In this document: piece by piece, positions 18,728 through 28,884 of the stretch | How the letters are laid out: every line of letters begins with the position of its first letter | Position numbering within the stretch: the first letter of the stretch is position 1 | NCBI GenBank assembly: GCA_003116975.1 | Contig: BGKB01000176.1 | Location: 78,946 to 142,945 of the forward strand | Reading direction: 5' to 3' | Source: Aurantiochytrium sp. KH105 | Lineage: Eukaryota > Sar > Bigyra > Thraustochytrida > Thraustochytriidae | DNA: 64,000 nt | Position numbers and translations under genes: made by a program | Notes under the pieces: model-generated | Databases searched by the model: none | Told to the model about the DNA's origin: nothing | Seen by the model: only the letters and a program-made list of their open reading frames with translations

Positions 18728-20296
18728 CTAGATGCCGCGTTGTCGAAGGAACAAACCCACAGGGATGAGCAAGAGGGCAGGCAATGCATAATCTGTAAAC
18801 ACCATGCGCAAGGACACTGTGAAGCTGTCAAAGAATACCATGTAGGATTCGGGCACGCATGTTTTCTTGACCACCTTCCATATGCGCTCGACCCATGGCG
18901 GGCTCGGATAATAAGTGCGGCGCGGACTGTTGTTGGACGAGTCGCACGTGTCGAATTGCAGCAGCGTTTGTTCACGACCTGTGTCCAGATCCACACGTCT
19001 GCCTTGGATCGTGAGACAGACCTGCTTGCCATTATCGCGAGCCTCGAGCCAGCCGTACTGGCCTCGGCCAGGATAAATTCCGTGAGAATATGGTCCGCCT
19101 TTACAAGTAGGTTTGGCATCGAGGGCTGCAGCCTGAAAGACTGGAAAACCGCCTGCCACGTGCTCGCCATCGTCCAACGCAAGCATGTGGGCGTCTCCTG
19201 CGAGCTGCACCAGCTTTCTCTGAAGCCCCAGCTCCTCAATTGTTTCTACAATACGCTTACGATCGTTTGTGAAGACAGCCCACTTGTCATGTATCGTGAC
19301 CCACGGCATCGTGCTCACCCATATAATTTGACCCACACGCGAGTCTCGTGCCGCTTCCCGAAGAGATCGAAGAAACCAGTCAAGCTGTTCCTCTCCGAGT
19401 GCAGTCTCGCGGCCCCGCTTCGAGGAGCTCGTGTCCGTGACGAGAAAACGGATGCGGCCCAACGTAAAGGCAAAATACACACTTGGGAGCTTGCCATCTG
19501 CGCGTCGCGAGTGCTGCGGACCTTTATCGTACGCCGCAAGCGGGTACGTTGGCACGGCCTCGAGAAAAGCTGCAATTGATGCTTCGCGACCGGGCGAGCT
19601 CTCGTCACTGTTGTTTGGTCCAAAATCGTGGTCGTCAAACATGTAGGCGAGTGGGACATCGCGAAAAAACCGCGCCTGGCGCGGATTTGACATGACTTGA
19701 TCATACATGGCATGAAAGAGCGCGCCCTCGTTCCTGTCTACATTTCCGTAATGAAGATCCCCCATGTGCATGAAAAAGAGCGGATCGTGTTCGCGAATCA
19801 CATCAAAGATGATTGCATTAGAGTGGTTGTCTGCGCACGACGCAAAACCAAACGCAAAATCCATGGGCATCCCCTTCGCTGCGGTTGTACGAAATCTGCC
19901 TCGCATCTTTTTCCCGACCACGGCCCCATCAGCTCCGGTGGCCTGAACGCTATACTCGAACCGCGTCGCGGCCGGCAGGCCGTGAAGCAGGATCTCCGCC
20001 ACGCCAAATGGCCCGACATGCGTGGCCTCAAAGACTGCGACTTGATCTGCGGCTTCCTCCGTCTCCCCACCATAACCCTGGGCCCGGCGCACCTCCGCGC
20101 GGCCGCCCTTGGCGTCGCCGGCGAGCCTCGCCTTCAGCACGGCGCCCGAGTCCTCGAGGCCGCCGATCCAGGCCCATTGCACGCCTGCGGACCCGGGAGC
20201 GGCAGGCGGCGCCGCGGAAACGAGGGCGGCGAGCGCGGCGAGGGCGGCGAGGAGAGCAAGGGCAGACGCCCCTCGCCCCTGCGCGCGCGCCGGCAT
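18728..20296 (-). CDS. PhoD-like metallophosphatase, secreted/anchored
   Basis: This 522-aa product belongs to the PhoD-like alkaline phosphatase/phosphodiesterase superfamily. A signal peptide (Ala/Leu-rich, ending VSAAPPA) is followed by a fibronectin-like N-terminal domain. The metallophosphatase core has FGFASCADN, HMGDLHYG, YMFDDHDFGPNN and LAGDAHM, which supply the Asp/His/Asn metal ligands. A hydrophobic segment at the very C-terminus (YALPALLLIPVGLFL) with Arg after it suggests a type I membrane anchor. Such enzymes release phosphate from extracellular esters and are often induced by phosphate shortage. The ATG at 20294-20296 was chosen since the open frame's first codon (20321-20323) is GTG. 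It is divergent from the sugar transporter. Confidence 0.9.
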   Translation of the reverse strand: MPARAQGRGASALALLAALAALAALVSAAPPAAPGSAGVQWAWIGGLEDSGAVLKARLAGDAKGGRAEVRRAQGYGGETEEAADQVAVFEATHVGPFGVAEILLHGLPAATRFEYSVQATGADGAVVGKKMRGRFRTTAAKGMPMDFAFGFASCADNHSNAIIFDVIREHDPLFFMHMGDLHYGNVDRNEGALFHAMYDQVMSNPRQARFFRDVPLAYMFDDHDFGPNNSDESSPGREASIAAFLEAVPTYPLAAYDKGPQHSRRADGKLPSVYFAFTLGRIRFLVTDTSSSKRGRETALGEEQLDWFLRSLREAARDSRVGQIIWVSTMPWVTIHDKWAVFTNDRKRIVETIEELGLQRKLVQLAGDAHMLALDDGEHVAGGFPVFQAAALDAKPTCKGGPYSHGIYPGRGQYGWLEARDNGKQVCLTIQGRRVDLDTGREQTLLQFDTCDSSNNSPRRTYYPSPPWVERIWKVVKKTCVPESYMVFFDSFTVSLRMVFTDYALPALLLIPVGLFLRQRGI

Positions 20297-20356
20297 CGGG
20301 ACCCTGGGGAGGGCGCCTCGCACGCACTACCAGGCTATCTAGGCCTGCTGCGATTC

Positions 20357-20445
20357 CATCATTCATTCGTATCATTCATTCGTATCATTCATTCGTATCA
20401 TTCATTCATTCATTCGTTCATTCATTCATTCATTCATTCATTCAC
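20357..20445. repeat. (ATTC)n microsatellite in a bidirectional promoter
   Basis: Tandem ATTC units with interspersed GTATC units lie in the 271-bp gap between the divergent PhoD and nucleotide-sugar-transporter starts. The same tetranucleotide, on the opposite strand as GAAT, occurs upstream of CK2 beta and of the GARP gene. Confidence 0.85.
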
Positions 20446-20567
20446 GTGCTGGCTCACTCACTGTTATTTGTTAGAGACAGAGCCGGAGCGGCGGCGGGGG
20501 GATGCACCGCGACAGAACTGCTTTTAGGTGAAGAGCGTCACGAGAGCTCGGGAGAGGGCAGCTGAGG

Positions 20568-21830
20568 ATGGCCAGCGAGGCGGACCTGCGCGGGCCGCGC
20601 CGCGCGAGCGGCCCTGGCGGCACGGGCGCCGTCAGCAGCGCGCTCATTTTGGCGAGTCTCGTGGCGCAGAACACCTTGGTGGTCGTTTTCATGGCCCTGG
20701 CCCGACGGCGCGCGTCGACGCCCTTCTCCACGAGCGCCGTCGTCGTCACGACAGAGATCGTCAAGTTCGCTCTCTCGCTGGCCGCCTTGCTCGCGGAAAA
20801 CCCGAAACACCCTGAACGCGTGGGAGCGGAGCTGCTTGCCGCCAGCGGGAACAAGGAGGTCTTGCTCTTGGCTGTGCCCTCGCTGCTCTACCTCGTGCAG
20901 AATAACCTGACCTTTTTCGCGCTCGGCCACCTCGATGCTGCCGTCTTCCAGGTCGTCTACCAGCTTAAGGTGGTGTTTGCTGCCTTTGCCGCAAACATCA
21001 TGTTAGGAAGACGCATCGACGCTGTCGCAAAGGTAGCAATCGGTCTGCTTTTTTCGGGCGTCTGCCTCGTAGCTCTATCAACATCTAAACCACAACCCTC
21101 GCCGGCTGACCGTGACGAAACCCCCAGTGCCTTGCACACCACCGTGGGCATTAGCGCCACCTTGGCAGCCGCGGTCCTTTCCTCTGTCGCGGGCACGTAC
21201 ACAGAGAAGCTGTTCAAGAGCACAGGGGACTCAACCGGCCTGGGTCGGGTGGCTTCCTCGTTGTGGTTTAAGAACCTCACGCTGGCGGGGTTTTCGTCGA
21301 TTCTAGGCATTGCCATGACACTGCACAAGGACGGTGACTCGATTCGCTCGCAAGGTTTCTTCCATGGTTTTACCGGCCTCGTTTGGTTCGTGATTCTACT
21401 TCAGGCTTGCGGCGGTCTCCTTATTGGCGCTGTTCTTCGCTACACAAGCAACATGGCCAAAACTTTTGCCACTGCTACTTCAATGATCATCTCGTCTCTC
21501 GCGTCGGTACTTCTTTTCGACTTTCGCCCTGGAGCGGCCTTTGTTATTGGCGCTGCTCTCGTGGCCTGCGCCGTTGCTCTATATGGGAGCCCACCGCCGC
21601 AACGTGCGCGTATTGAGGCCTTTATGGACGAGTCGGCCGACGCGTTGCGCAGCCTGCAGGGCCATCTGGACGACCAGTTTCCCAGTCTCAAGACACTGGA
21701 TTTATCGCTTCTTCGCGATTGGCTAGATGATGTGCAACAAGCCGCTCAAGGCTTTTTGCCCTCCAAGAACAACGGCGATGGCACACGGCCAATGTCGCGT
21801 ACCTCCCGTTCGCGGTCCAAATTGGACTAG
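20568..21830 (+). CDS. Nucleotide-sugar transporter (SLC35A/UDP-galactose-type)
   Basis: The 420-aa product is a multi-pass transporter of the nucleotide-sugar transporter family. These proteins carry UDP- or CMP-sugars into the Golgi or ER in exchange for the nucleoside monophosphate. About ten hydrophobic helices are visible. Family signatures include FALGHLDAAVFQVVYQLKVV, the TAALF-like GTYTEKLFKS loop, and the late segment GGLLIGAVLRYTSNMAKTFATATSMIISSL, which corresponds to the conserved GGL..A.V.KYADNI.K.FA motif. The C-terminal tail of about 80 residues is hydrophilic with Ser/Arg. The ATG at 20568 gives a short cytosolic N-terminus. The exact sugar cannot be read from sequence. It shares an upstream region with the PhoD-like gene. 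Confidence 0.92.
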   Translation: MASEADLRGPRRASGPGGTGAVSSALILASLVAQNTLVVVFMALARRRASTPFSTSAVVVTTEIVKFALSLAALLAENPKHPERVGAELLAASGNKEVLLLAVPSLLYLVQNNLTFFALGHLDAAVFQVVYQLKVVFAAFAANIMLGRRIDAVAKVAIGLLFSGVCLVALSTSKPQPSPADRDETPSALHTTVGISATLAAAVLSSVAGTYTEKLFKSTGDSTGLGRVASSLWFKNLTLAGFSSILGIAMTLHKDGDSIRSQGFFHGFTGLVWFVILLQACGGLLIGAVLRYTSNMAKTFATATSMIISSLASVLLFDFRPGAAFVIGAALVACAVALYGSPPPQRARIEAFMDESADALRSLQGHLDDQFPSLKTLDLSLLRDWLDDVQQAAQGFLPSKNNGDGTRPMSRTSRSRSKLD

Positions 21831-23121
21831 TTGCAAGTAGGTTACTATAGTGTAGTAGATTCGTAAAGTTCTTGCAATTTCTGTGTAAACTTGGCCAATC
21901 ATTCGAGATTCTTCCTCACGATGAGGTCCCCTGTTTCGGCTCTTTTGCTTGCTATCTGCACTTTTTCAAGTCGAAGCAAAGAGCGAGCACAGGATCTTCG
22001 AGTCTTCGCACCACCATCTCTTTGATGAGAACAACGCATGCGCTTCAGCGGCGCTGTGCAGCTGCCAGGCTAGACTTCACTTCGCTCTGCTCCGCGTACG
22101 TATACGGCCCAGTGCGGGGGACGACTTCGGCCGCCTCGGCCATTTGAACCAGCCAGTTGCGTCGGCGCTGGCTTCCCCAAACTGGAAAACCGGAGAGGCG
22201 CGCGAGAGAGAGGGTGGTTGGACGGGTGGGGTGGGTGGGGACGGTCGTTGCTAGCTTGGGAGCTTGCTCGCGGGAGATTTCCGCCCCGTGCCGCTGGCTC
22301 GGCTAACGCCGCCGGGTGTCGGCAATCTGGCTCCCATCGCCCCAACCTCGCGCAAGCCTGGAGGCCTGCAAGTTCCCTTCCCTTCTTTCTTACTTTCTTG
22401 GGGCCAGCCAGCTAGAAGCGCTGGTAATCGACGGGTATAGTGACACGAAGTCGACAGCGAGCCGGGCACAGCAACTGTGGGGCGACTTGGGACTCGTCTC
22501 GACACGGCCGCCGGAGATGTGCAAACGATCGTGGTTGAAAGGAAATGAACGCATGCACGCACGCATCGGGCCTGAGACGCACAGACGGGTCCGCACATCG
22601 AGCCAGCGTGAGCGACGACGGACAGCCGCGAAGGCCGACCCCTCTTGCGTGCGCGTGCGCGCGTTCTCCGCGGTGGAAAAGGAGTCGGCCCCGCGGCCAT
22701 CATTCTAAATTGGGGAAGGTAAAAAGCCAGCGGGCACGCTTGCTGGGGCAGGATGGCCCCGGCGGACGCATCATTTCCTCTCAGCCGGCCACAAGTGAGC
22801 TGGCGGGCGGTAGCGGCTCTGAGAGAGTGGTTTGACAGAGGGAAAGATAGCGGATCGTGTGTGCGCGGGAAGGTATTACACGATGAGGCAAGTGAAGTGA
22901 TACGGGCAGATGTTGCGACGAGACTCCGCTTTTGGTCTTCTCTACGTGTCACTAAAGTATGATGAAGACGAGCAATCTGAGCGCGAAAACCTATCGAAAG
23001 CAAACCTGCAACTCAAATCCAAAGCTAAGACATCCAAAACATCAACAAGAAGCAAATTGATTGTGCGATCCCTCACGATCCTCGAAATCGTCGCTGACGA
23101 GGGATTTCTGAGCCCGGCAAG
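21831..23121. other. Intergenic region before the metalloprotease
   Basis: About 1.3 kb with no supported gene. The left part should be the 3' UTR of the sugar transporter, the right part the promoter of the protease. A long minus-strand open frame at 22251-23003 is Arg/Ser/Cys-rich and shows no domain; I regard it as a shadow. Confidence 0.5.
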
Positions 23122-24723
23122 ATGAAGACGGCCAAGAGCGCCCTCGTGTCGCTCGCCGTTGTGCTCCTTGTGGCAAGTACGTCAACAAGTGCCGAAAAGC
23201 TCTCCTCGCCGAGCTTTCGTGGTCTTGAAGAATCTACAACCGAAACCGGCGAAGAAGAAAAGGAGACGTGCGAACTTCAGCCTCGTTGCGAAAAGCTTGG
23301 AGGCAAATGCCTCCCCAAGGACGAGTGCCTTCGCATGGGGTCCGAGTATCGCTGGATCGCGCCCCATCAAGAGTTCTGCGGACTCGATGCGAGCGCTTCC
23401 TCGGGCTGCGGCTGCTGCTTTGTGAAAAAGGACGAGACCATGACCGAGAAGCGTCTTCTCGAGACGGTCGCGGAGCATGAGACCAATCTGAAGCCCCGCC
23501 TGGTCATGACAGGAGGTGGCCTTAACCTCAACCTTGGACCCGATGGCGTGGGCAGACTTTCTCTCACTGGTCTCGGATTCAACCTTGACGGCTCGCCCGG
23601 TGAATGGAGTTTCGCTTCGACTCCGAGCGGAAAGGAGACCCCGGCGCCAGAGTGTGACGACAAGCAATGCTTTATCAAGGTGCGTGGCTTCCTGCACAGC
23701 CCGAAAGTCGACGATGTTGTTGAGCCCACCAAGCTGGAAGATGGCGTCTTCGCGAGCGAAATGACGGAGGCCATCGTTGAGGTTGCCTTTGACAACACCG
23801 AAGGAAACGACGACGTACAAGCCATGCTCAAGGACGAGAACGACCTTTCGCGTATGGTCAAGGTGCGTTTCGCTGGTTCCGCGCGGATCGAGGTTGTCAA
23901 CCCGCATCAATCGGTTGTTGCTCTGCTCAAAGAGGACGGTGTTCCAAGCTCCTTGGAGCTTATGGATCTCACTGGTATTTGGACGCGATACGACCCGCTT
24001 TGGCCGGTCCCGCCCGTCATCATTTGGCCTTTTCCGCTCCAGGAGGAGAATTATCAGCTTTGCGTTCAGCCCGTGCGCATTCGTCAACGCTCGTGCAGTG
24101 GGTGGGACTTCCTTGGTCTCTGTATTGGTGGCTCATACACGTACACGTATTCTGGCGCGGGTCTCAACTTTGGGCGCCCGGGCGCCAACCTGCAGTGGGG
24201 TAAGGTCGATCTGAGCTTCTACTGGAAGGACTGGGTAACCATCAACGACAACAGCGGCAAGTATGCTGTCGTCACGGAAAGCGAGGAGGCCTCCCTGCGC
24301 AGCGAGGTCAACGATCCGAGCTGTGTAGAAGTGTTCTTCGTGCCAAAATTCTCGCCCTCGAGCCTGCATGGTGGTGGCGCCTGCTGGGGGAGTGGCACTG
24401 CAAGCGCCAAGATCATCACATCCGATGAAATGGTTAGCTGTGGTGTGGACGAGACGCATTTGGCCCATGAGCTCGGCCATGCCGTCGGCATTATGCACCC
24501 GAACACTGGCCATGCTACACTTGCGGACGGTTCCACGGGGACGCTCATGTGCGGGTCTGGCTGGGAGCGCGATAACCCACGCCGCAACTCGCGCGACAAT
24601 GGCGAGAACATGCAGAATCCTCTTTTGGCATGCTACATGGACACAATGGACTGGGGCCACGACTGCGTCGATTCGAGCTCGTGCGGATCTTGTGCAGCGA
24701 ACATGCCTTCCGACAGCTGCTAA
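23122..24723 (+). CDS. Secreted metzincin-like zinc metalloprotease
   Basis: The 533-aa product has a signal peptide (MKTAKSALVSLAVVLLVASTSTSA) and a Cys-rich segment at about residues 50-100. A beta-rich middle portion follows with DxD-type acidic patches. The catalytic motif HELGHAVGIMH (residues 449-459) matches HExxHxxGxxH with three zinc-binding His and the general base Glu. Met476, in TLMCGSG, is a likely Met-turn. These are the marks of metzincin peptidases; which family (M10, M12, M43 or a separate one) cannot be settled by eye. The C-terminus is Cys/Ser-rich. The last 75 coding bases and the double stop TAATAG are duplicated in tandem right after the gene. It is convergent with the GARP gene. 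Confidence 0.85.
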   Translation: MKTAKSALVSLAVVLLVASTSTSAEKLSSPSFRGLEESTTETGEEEKETCELQPRCEKLGGKCLPKDECLRMGSEYRWIAPHQEFCGLDASASSGCGCCFVKKDETMTEKRLLETVAEHETNLKPRLVMTGGGLNLNLGPDGVGRLSLTGLGFNLDGSPGEWSFASTPSGKETPAPECDDKQCFIKVRGFLHSPKVDDVVEPTKLEDGVFASEMTEAIVEVAFDNTEGNDDVQAMLKDENDLSRMVKVRFAGSARIEVVNPHQSVVALLKEDGVPSSLELMDLTGIWTRYDPLWPVPPVIIWPFPLQEENYQLCVQPVRIRQRSCSGWDFLGLCIGGSYTYTYSGAGLNFGRPGANLQWGKVDLSFYWKDWVTINDNSGKYAVVTESEEASLRSEVNDPSCVEVFFVPKFSPSSLHGGGACWGSGTASAKIITSDEMVSCGVDETHLAHELGHAVGIMHPNTGHATLADGSTGTLMCGSGWERDNPRRNSRDNGENMQNPLLACYMDTMDWGHDCVDSSSCGSCAANMPSDSC

Positions 24724-24804
24724 TAGGACTGGGGCCACGACTGCGTCAATTCGAGCTCGTGCGGATCTTGTGCAGCGAACATGCCTTCCGACAGCTGCTA
24801 ATAC
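24649..24804 (+). repeat. 78-bp tandem duplication at the protease 3' end
   Basis: Units 24649-24726 and 24727-24804 are nearly identical; one difference seen is G to A in the GTC-GAT/AAT codon. Each holds the final 25 codons and stop of the protease. Because 78 is a multiple of three, the second unit stays in frame behind the TAA-TAG stops and ends in its own TAA. Confidence 0.95.
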
Positions 24805-25042
24805 AAGTCGGATCGATTTCACTCGTGCACATTTCCGAGACAAAACAGGATCCAGAAATACAAGAGTAAAAGCATAAAAGAAAAGAAGCAAAGATTGCCT
24901 TGGTAGTAAAAGAAGAAGAACATGCGATGCAGTGCAATCCACTGCAGGGAAGAGCAGGGCAGGAAATGGAGAATGTCATAGCATGCGCTCCTTGCGTCCC
25001 ATACAAAACTTGCTCGCGCGGTGGTCGGAAGCCATATATTGC

Positions 25043-25509
25043 TCACGCAGCAGCCGATGATTCTTCAGTCTCCGCAGGCTCGGCGGCGGGTGAGAGAAGA
25101 CACTCGAGGCAGTCCGCAAAAATGGCATCGGACATGGCTTCATCGTGAGAATGACCATGGCCACGGCCATGAGCATGCAGAACATGACCGTGGCTGTGGC
25201 CGGGATGATGCAGATTTCCATGTCCATGAGCATGGTGGTGGTGATGGTGGTGACGGTGATGACCATGTATGTTAGCATGGTGCTGGCGCAGGTGCAGCTG
25301 ATGTTGGTCATTGCGCTGATGCTCACGAGGGCGATCCTGACGCAGAGGCATGCTCACGTGATGAGAAGCCCCGTGAAGGTGACTGCCGCGAGCGTAGTGA
25401 AGATGGCCGTAATGGTGCGACACCGAAGCATGGTTCTCGGTGTGAAGCATGGGCCGCTGCGCGTTTCTCGCAAGAGAATTCACGCTTGCAGAATTGGGAA
25501 TCGAACCTG

Positions 25510-25543
<34 letters not shown>

Positions 25544-26392
25544 TGCCGAAGAGGAAGACGAAGACGTGGGTCCTACCGGATCTAGAGCGCCTTGGTGGAG
25601 ACAGGGTTCTCCATTTTCGTGGGGATCCGCAAAAGAGTGCGGGCGCTGCATGATCAGACCCTTTTGCATGTCTTCGATGCTTGGGCAGGGAACAAACGGG
25701 CAATCGTGGTCTTCGTCCATGATAGCCTTCATATCCAGCGCGCTAATGGGGGTCTTCGTCCCACGTGGGAAGGGATACGAATGCTGCACATTAATTTGAT
25801 CGTCGCAAGCTTGCTTGAGCGCAGCCTCGAGCTGTTCAGAGAAAACCTCCTTTGTGCGCTTCGAATTCGAGCGGTATTTCTGCAAATGCGACTTGACGTG
25901 GCCACTGTCGAGACTTCCACGCTCAAAGAGGCCCCAGCGGTCGAGAATTTTGCGCGGCGAGGCATGCTCAAGACCAATATCGAAGATGATGCTCAGAAAC
26001 TTGACGTGCATCCGCTCGTTCCAAACGAGGCGCCGGGACTTGGATTTGGCCGCGCCGCCCGAGGCATTGGTGGGCCCGCCCTTGCTTGCACCGGCTTCTT
26101 CGGCGCTCGTGACGCTTGCGCTGCTCTTGCTCGCTTTGGCGCCGCGCGAGGCTTTGGCAAGGTTCCCAGCGGCAGCGGTGGCAGACGCGGCAGCAGTGGG
26201 CCCCGTCGCGAGCTCGATTTCGCCATCGTCAGGCCCGCTCGGTGCCTTGGCGCCAGCTTCGTGGAAAATGCTCTCGCATCTGTCCACGGACTCGGTCGAC
26301 GTGCAGTCCGTACAGCGCTTGGCCTTGGGGCCCGCGGGCTCCGCGTCCGCCTCGCGCGCGCGCTTCTTGTTCACGCGTGCCGTCTTCATCAT
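25043..26392 (-). CDS. GARP/MYB-like (SHLQKY) DNA-binding protein with His-rich tail
   Basis: The 449-aa product has one GARP-type MYB-like domain at about residues 120-180. It opens RLVWNERMHVKFL and ends in the helix HVKSHLQKYRSN, the DNA-reading helix of plant ARR-B/G2-like factors and their stramenopile relatives. Basic, nuclear-localisation-like sequence lies near the N-terminus (VNKKRARE). After the domain come a Ser homopolymer (encoded by GACGAC-type repeats near 25516-25545) and, from about residue 340, a strikingly His/Gly-rich tail. No receiver domain is seen, so it is not a classical two-component regulator. The start was set at the first of two adjacent ATGs (26390-26392); upstream the frame stays open through G-runs and GAAT repeats. 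Targets are unknown. Confidence 0.85.
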
Positions 26393-26548
26393 GCCTCTCC
26401 CTTTCGCGCGAGCCGCCTCTGCCGAGCAAACTCCGGGGAGCGCGGGGGGGCGAGAAAACGGGGGTGGGGGGGGGGGCGGCGTCCTCCGCGCCACGGCGCC
26501 GCGCGCGCTGCCTCGTCGCCGGCCGGGGTCCGGGCGTCGCGCGCCGCT

Positions 26549-26614
26549 TGATCGATCGATCGATCGATGGTTGAATGAATGAATGAATGAATGAATGATG
26601 AATGAATGAATGAA
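26549..26614. repeat. (GATC)n and (GAAT)n microsatellites
   Basis: A run of GATC units is followed by GAAT units broken by one ATG. It lies between the GARP start and the palindrome cluster, the same order as at CK2 beta. Confidence 0.85.
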
Positions 26615-26671
26615 CGACTGACAATGATCGACGTGAGAGCCCGCGGCATTCCCGATTGTGTGGCGCCGGTT

Positions 26672-26727
26672 GCGCACTTGCGCGGCCGCGCATTGTGGAC
26701 TTGTCACGCGCCATTGCCGACTTGCGC
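26672..26727. promoter_or_regulatory. Three phased palindrome-family sites upstream of GARP
   Basis: GCGCACTTGCGC at 26672-26683, a variant GTGGACTTGTCA at 26695-26706, and GCCGACTTGCGC at 26716-26727. The intervals are 23 and 21 bp. This matches the array at 10181-10361 and lies about 280-335 bp upstream of the GARP start codon. Confidence 0.5.
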
Positions 26728-27566
26728 CTCCATCAAGATTGACTCTGACCGCCGTCGCGCCGCCAACCAAACGACCGGTCGCGCGACCCTCCCTCCGTCC
26801 GGGCGAGCGGCCGCACTGCGATCGACGAGAGGCGGTTGCCCTTCGCCGTCGCGCAGGCGGCCCGGATATCGTGCAGCGAGCTGCCTGTCTTCGCCGCGGA
26901 GCACGCGTCCACTTCGCGCGGGAAGCGAGCGTGCGAGTGAGCGAGCGAGGGCGCCTCTTCCTTTCCACAAGACCCCCCCCCTTGGCATCGCAAACGCCAA
27001 CGTGCGCGCGCCGACCTCGCGAGCGGCAGGACGAAGAGCAGGCCAATTCCGGGCTTCTCGCGCGAGACTTATCGACCCTCGCGACCTTTGCGCGCGCGAG
27101 AGGAGAGAAGCCTTGGCAGCGGAAACCTTGTGGGGTGGCGGGTGACCAAATCTCGTGACCACTTTCGCGTTGCTTGGGCTTGTCGCTAGGACGCACCTGT
27201 GCGAATAATACCTGTTCCAGAAAATTCTTATGTGATTGTAGTCAAAATGGTTGTTTGATTGGAGCGTTGTCGGGTGTGATCTGGCTGGACCAAAGTGCAC
27301 TCACTTTGAATTTTTCGATGACAACCGTGACCAGCCATTCCTCGCTCAGAAGAAAGCGACAACGCATGGATCCTATTGTACAAAAGAATAAAGCTGAGGA
27401 GTAGTGAGAACCTGGCTGATATCGAGCCGTGAATGTGCTCAGACAAAAGGTTGAAAGTGCGGTGATAAGTATGAAAATGTGGACGCACGCTGAAATGGTC
27501 AACGAAGAAGAAGTAGATGAAGAAGAACTTGGTCATTCCAGCGCAAAATGATTGATGGTCGACTTT

Positions 27567-27599
27567 GGGGGGTGGGGGTGGGGGTGGGGGGATGGGGGG
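27567..27599 (+). other. G-quadruplex-type tract
   Basis: Five runs of five or six G separated by T or AT. This fits the common G4 pattern of at least four G-runs with short loops. It lies in the AT-richer part of the intergenic region. Confidence 0.7.
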
Positions 27600-28630
27600 C
27601 ACAATCGTTCATTCTCGATTGTTCTTGCCGGCATACCAGCAAAGCATCCAAGCGAGTCGTCCGACATTATGCAATTGCGCCCTCTTCTGCGAGAAACAGA
27701 AGGCATGCCATTAGCAGAGTCTCGCTTGGAAGTAAAGAGAGTTGGAACACAATCCAAGCGTACCTTGTACAGCTAGACCTGCCTAGGATGCTCAGAATGC
27801 GATAAAATTGCTTGACTGGGAGTCAAATAGATTGTTTGTTTTGCTATGTTCGTTAGGATCGCAAGAGTTGATTCGGGTCTGGCCAAAAACAAACTTGCTC
27901 CTGTCTTGAAGACTTCGGCTCCCACCTTAGTTTGCCCCGTGGTACAGACATGGTTGGTAAATCTTGTCGAGTCTCCGAACCGCTGCTTGCCCACGACAAG
28001 TACAGAGTTAGACTTACGTTACAGTTGACGTCGGAAAGTACGTGGTCCGGAAAGTATTGATTCATAGGAGATTCCCCGTGGGTGTAGGGTAGTCCTCGCC
28101 GCTCCTGTGGCACTGATCCCTCTTCACGTCATTTCCATTTTCCACAAGAACGAAGTTCTTCACGCGGTGCCTTGTCGCGTCGAAAACGCAAACATCGGAT
28201 AACGCAAGTATAATCTAAAGGATACGTTCACTTCGCTGGCGTCTTTCGCATTGAATTCAAGGAATTATCATTCACAATGCAATGGTGATTCTCCAATCGT
28301 CGGTCAGTCCAGCACCAAAGCGAGACTCGTGCCGACCGAGGTTTTTCCGAAGCGCTTACATTTCCCTTTTCTCCCATCTCCAGTGCCGGTCGGCGTAAAC
28401 TTGTTCTATCCATCGAAAAAGTCGGCAGACGCATCTTATACATTATTTACCCCCGCCTGCGCGCAGTCTGAAAATCGCGCTCTCCTCGCCCCTCGACTGA
28501 ACCGTCTGTAAAGTGATGCTTCTCCAACCTAGGCCTAGGCCTCCTAGAAGCAGGGTGATAGCGGGAAAACAAGATTCGCCGGCGTCGAGCAAGCACGCAG
28601 TGCGAAAATAGCGCGGCAACCGCGACGAGC

Positions 28631-28685
28631 GCGCGGCTTGCGCGGCGCGTAGCGCACGTCGGGGCCCCCGGCGCGCGGCTTGCGC
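28631..28685. promoter_or_regulatory. Palindrome-family sites upstream of GANP
   Basis: GCGCGGCTTGCGC occurs at 28631-28643 and 28673-28685 (42 bp apart). A divergent inverted-looking site, AGCGCACGTCGG, near 28651-28662 sits about midway. These are 200-255 bp upstream of the GANP start. The match to the family is weaker than at the other two loci. Confidence 0.35.
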
Positions 28686-28884
28686 GGCCTGCGCGGCACG
28701 GCGCGGCGGAGCGGGACGAAGGCCAGGCGGGAATCAACAAAGCAGCCCCGTCCTGGGCGTTTGCAGGTGCCTTGTGAACGGTGGGCAGCGTTGCCAAAGG
28801 TGATTTACGTGGCTCGACCCGGCGTGGCTGGGTCGGGCCCGCTACGAGCGCGACGCCGAGTCCGTCGGCGACCTCGACGCCATA

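Larger units (their letters stand above)
26393..28884. other. Long divergent intergenic region (GARP / GANP)
   Basis: About 2.5 kb with no supported gene. Both ends are very GC-rich; the middle (about 27170-28540) is visibly AT-richer. It contains a G-run (26445-26477), GATC and GAAT repeats, palindromes of the phased family at both ends, and a G4-like tract. Short open frames in the AT-richer part have no recognisable motif; old transposon remains are possible but unproven. Confidence 0.45.

Noticed and set aside
22251-23003. A 250-codon minus-strand frame
   Set aside because: No domain, Arg/Ser/Cys-rich and low-complexity; it lies in intergenic GC-rich sequence next to a real gene on the other strand.
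25495-25520. A tRNA-like T-arm sequence (GGTTCGATTCCC on the minus strand)
   Set aside because: It lies inside the GARP coding frame (STGSIPNSA) and no matching acceptor stem or anticodon arm was found.
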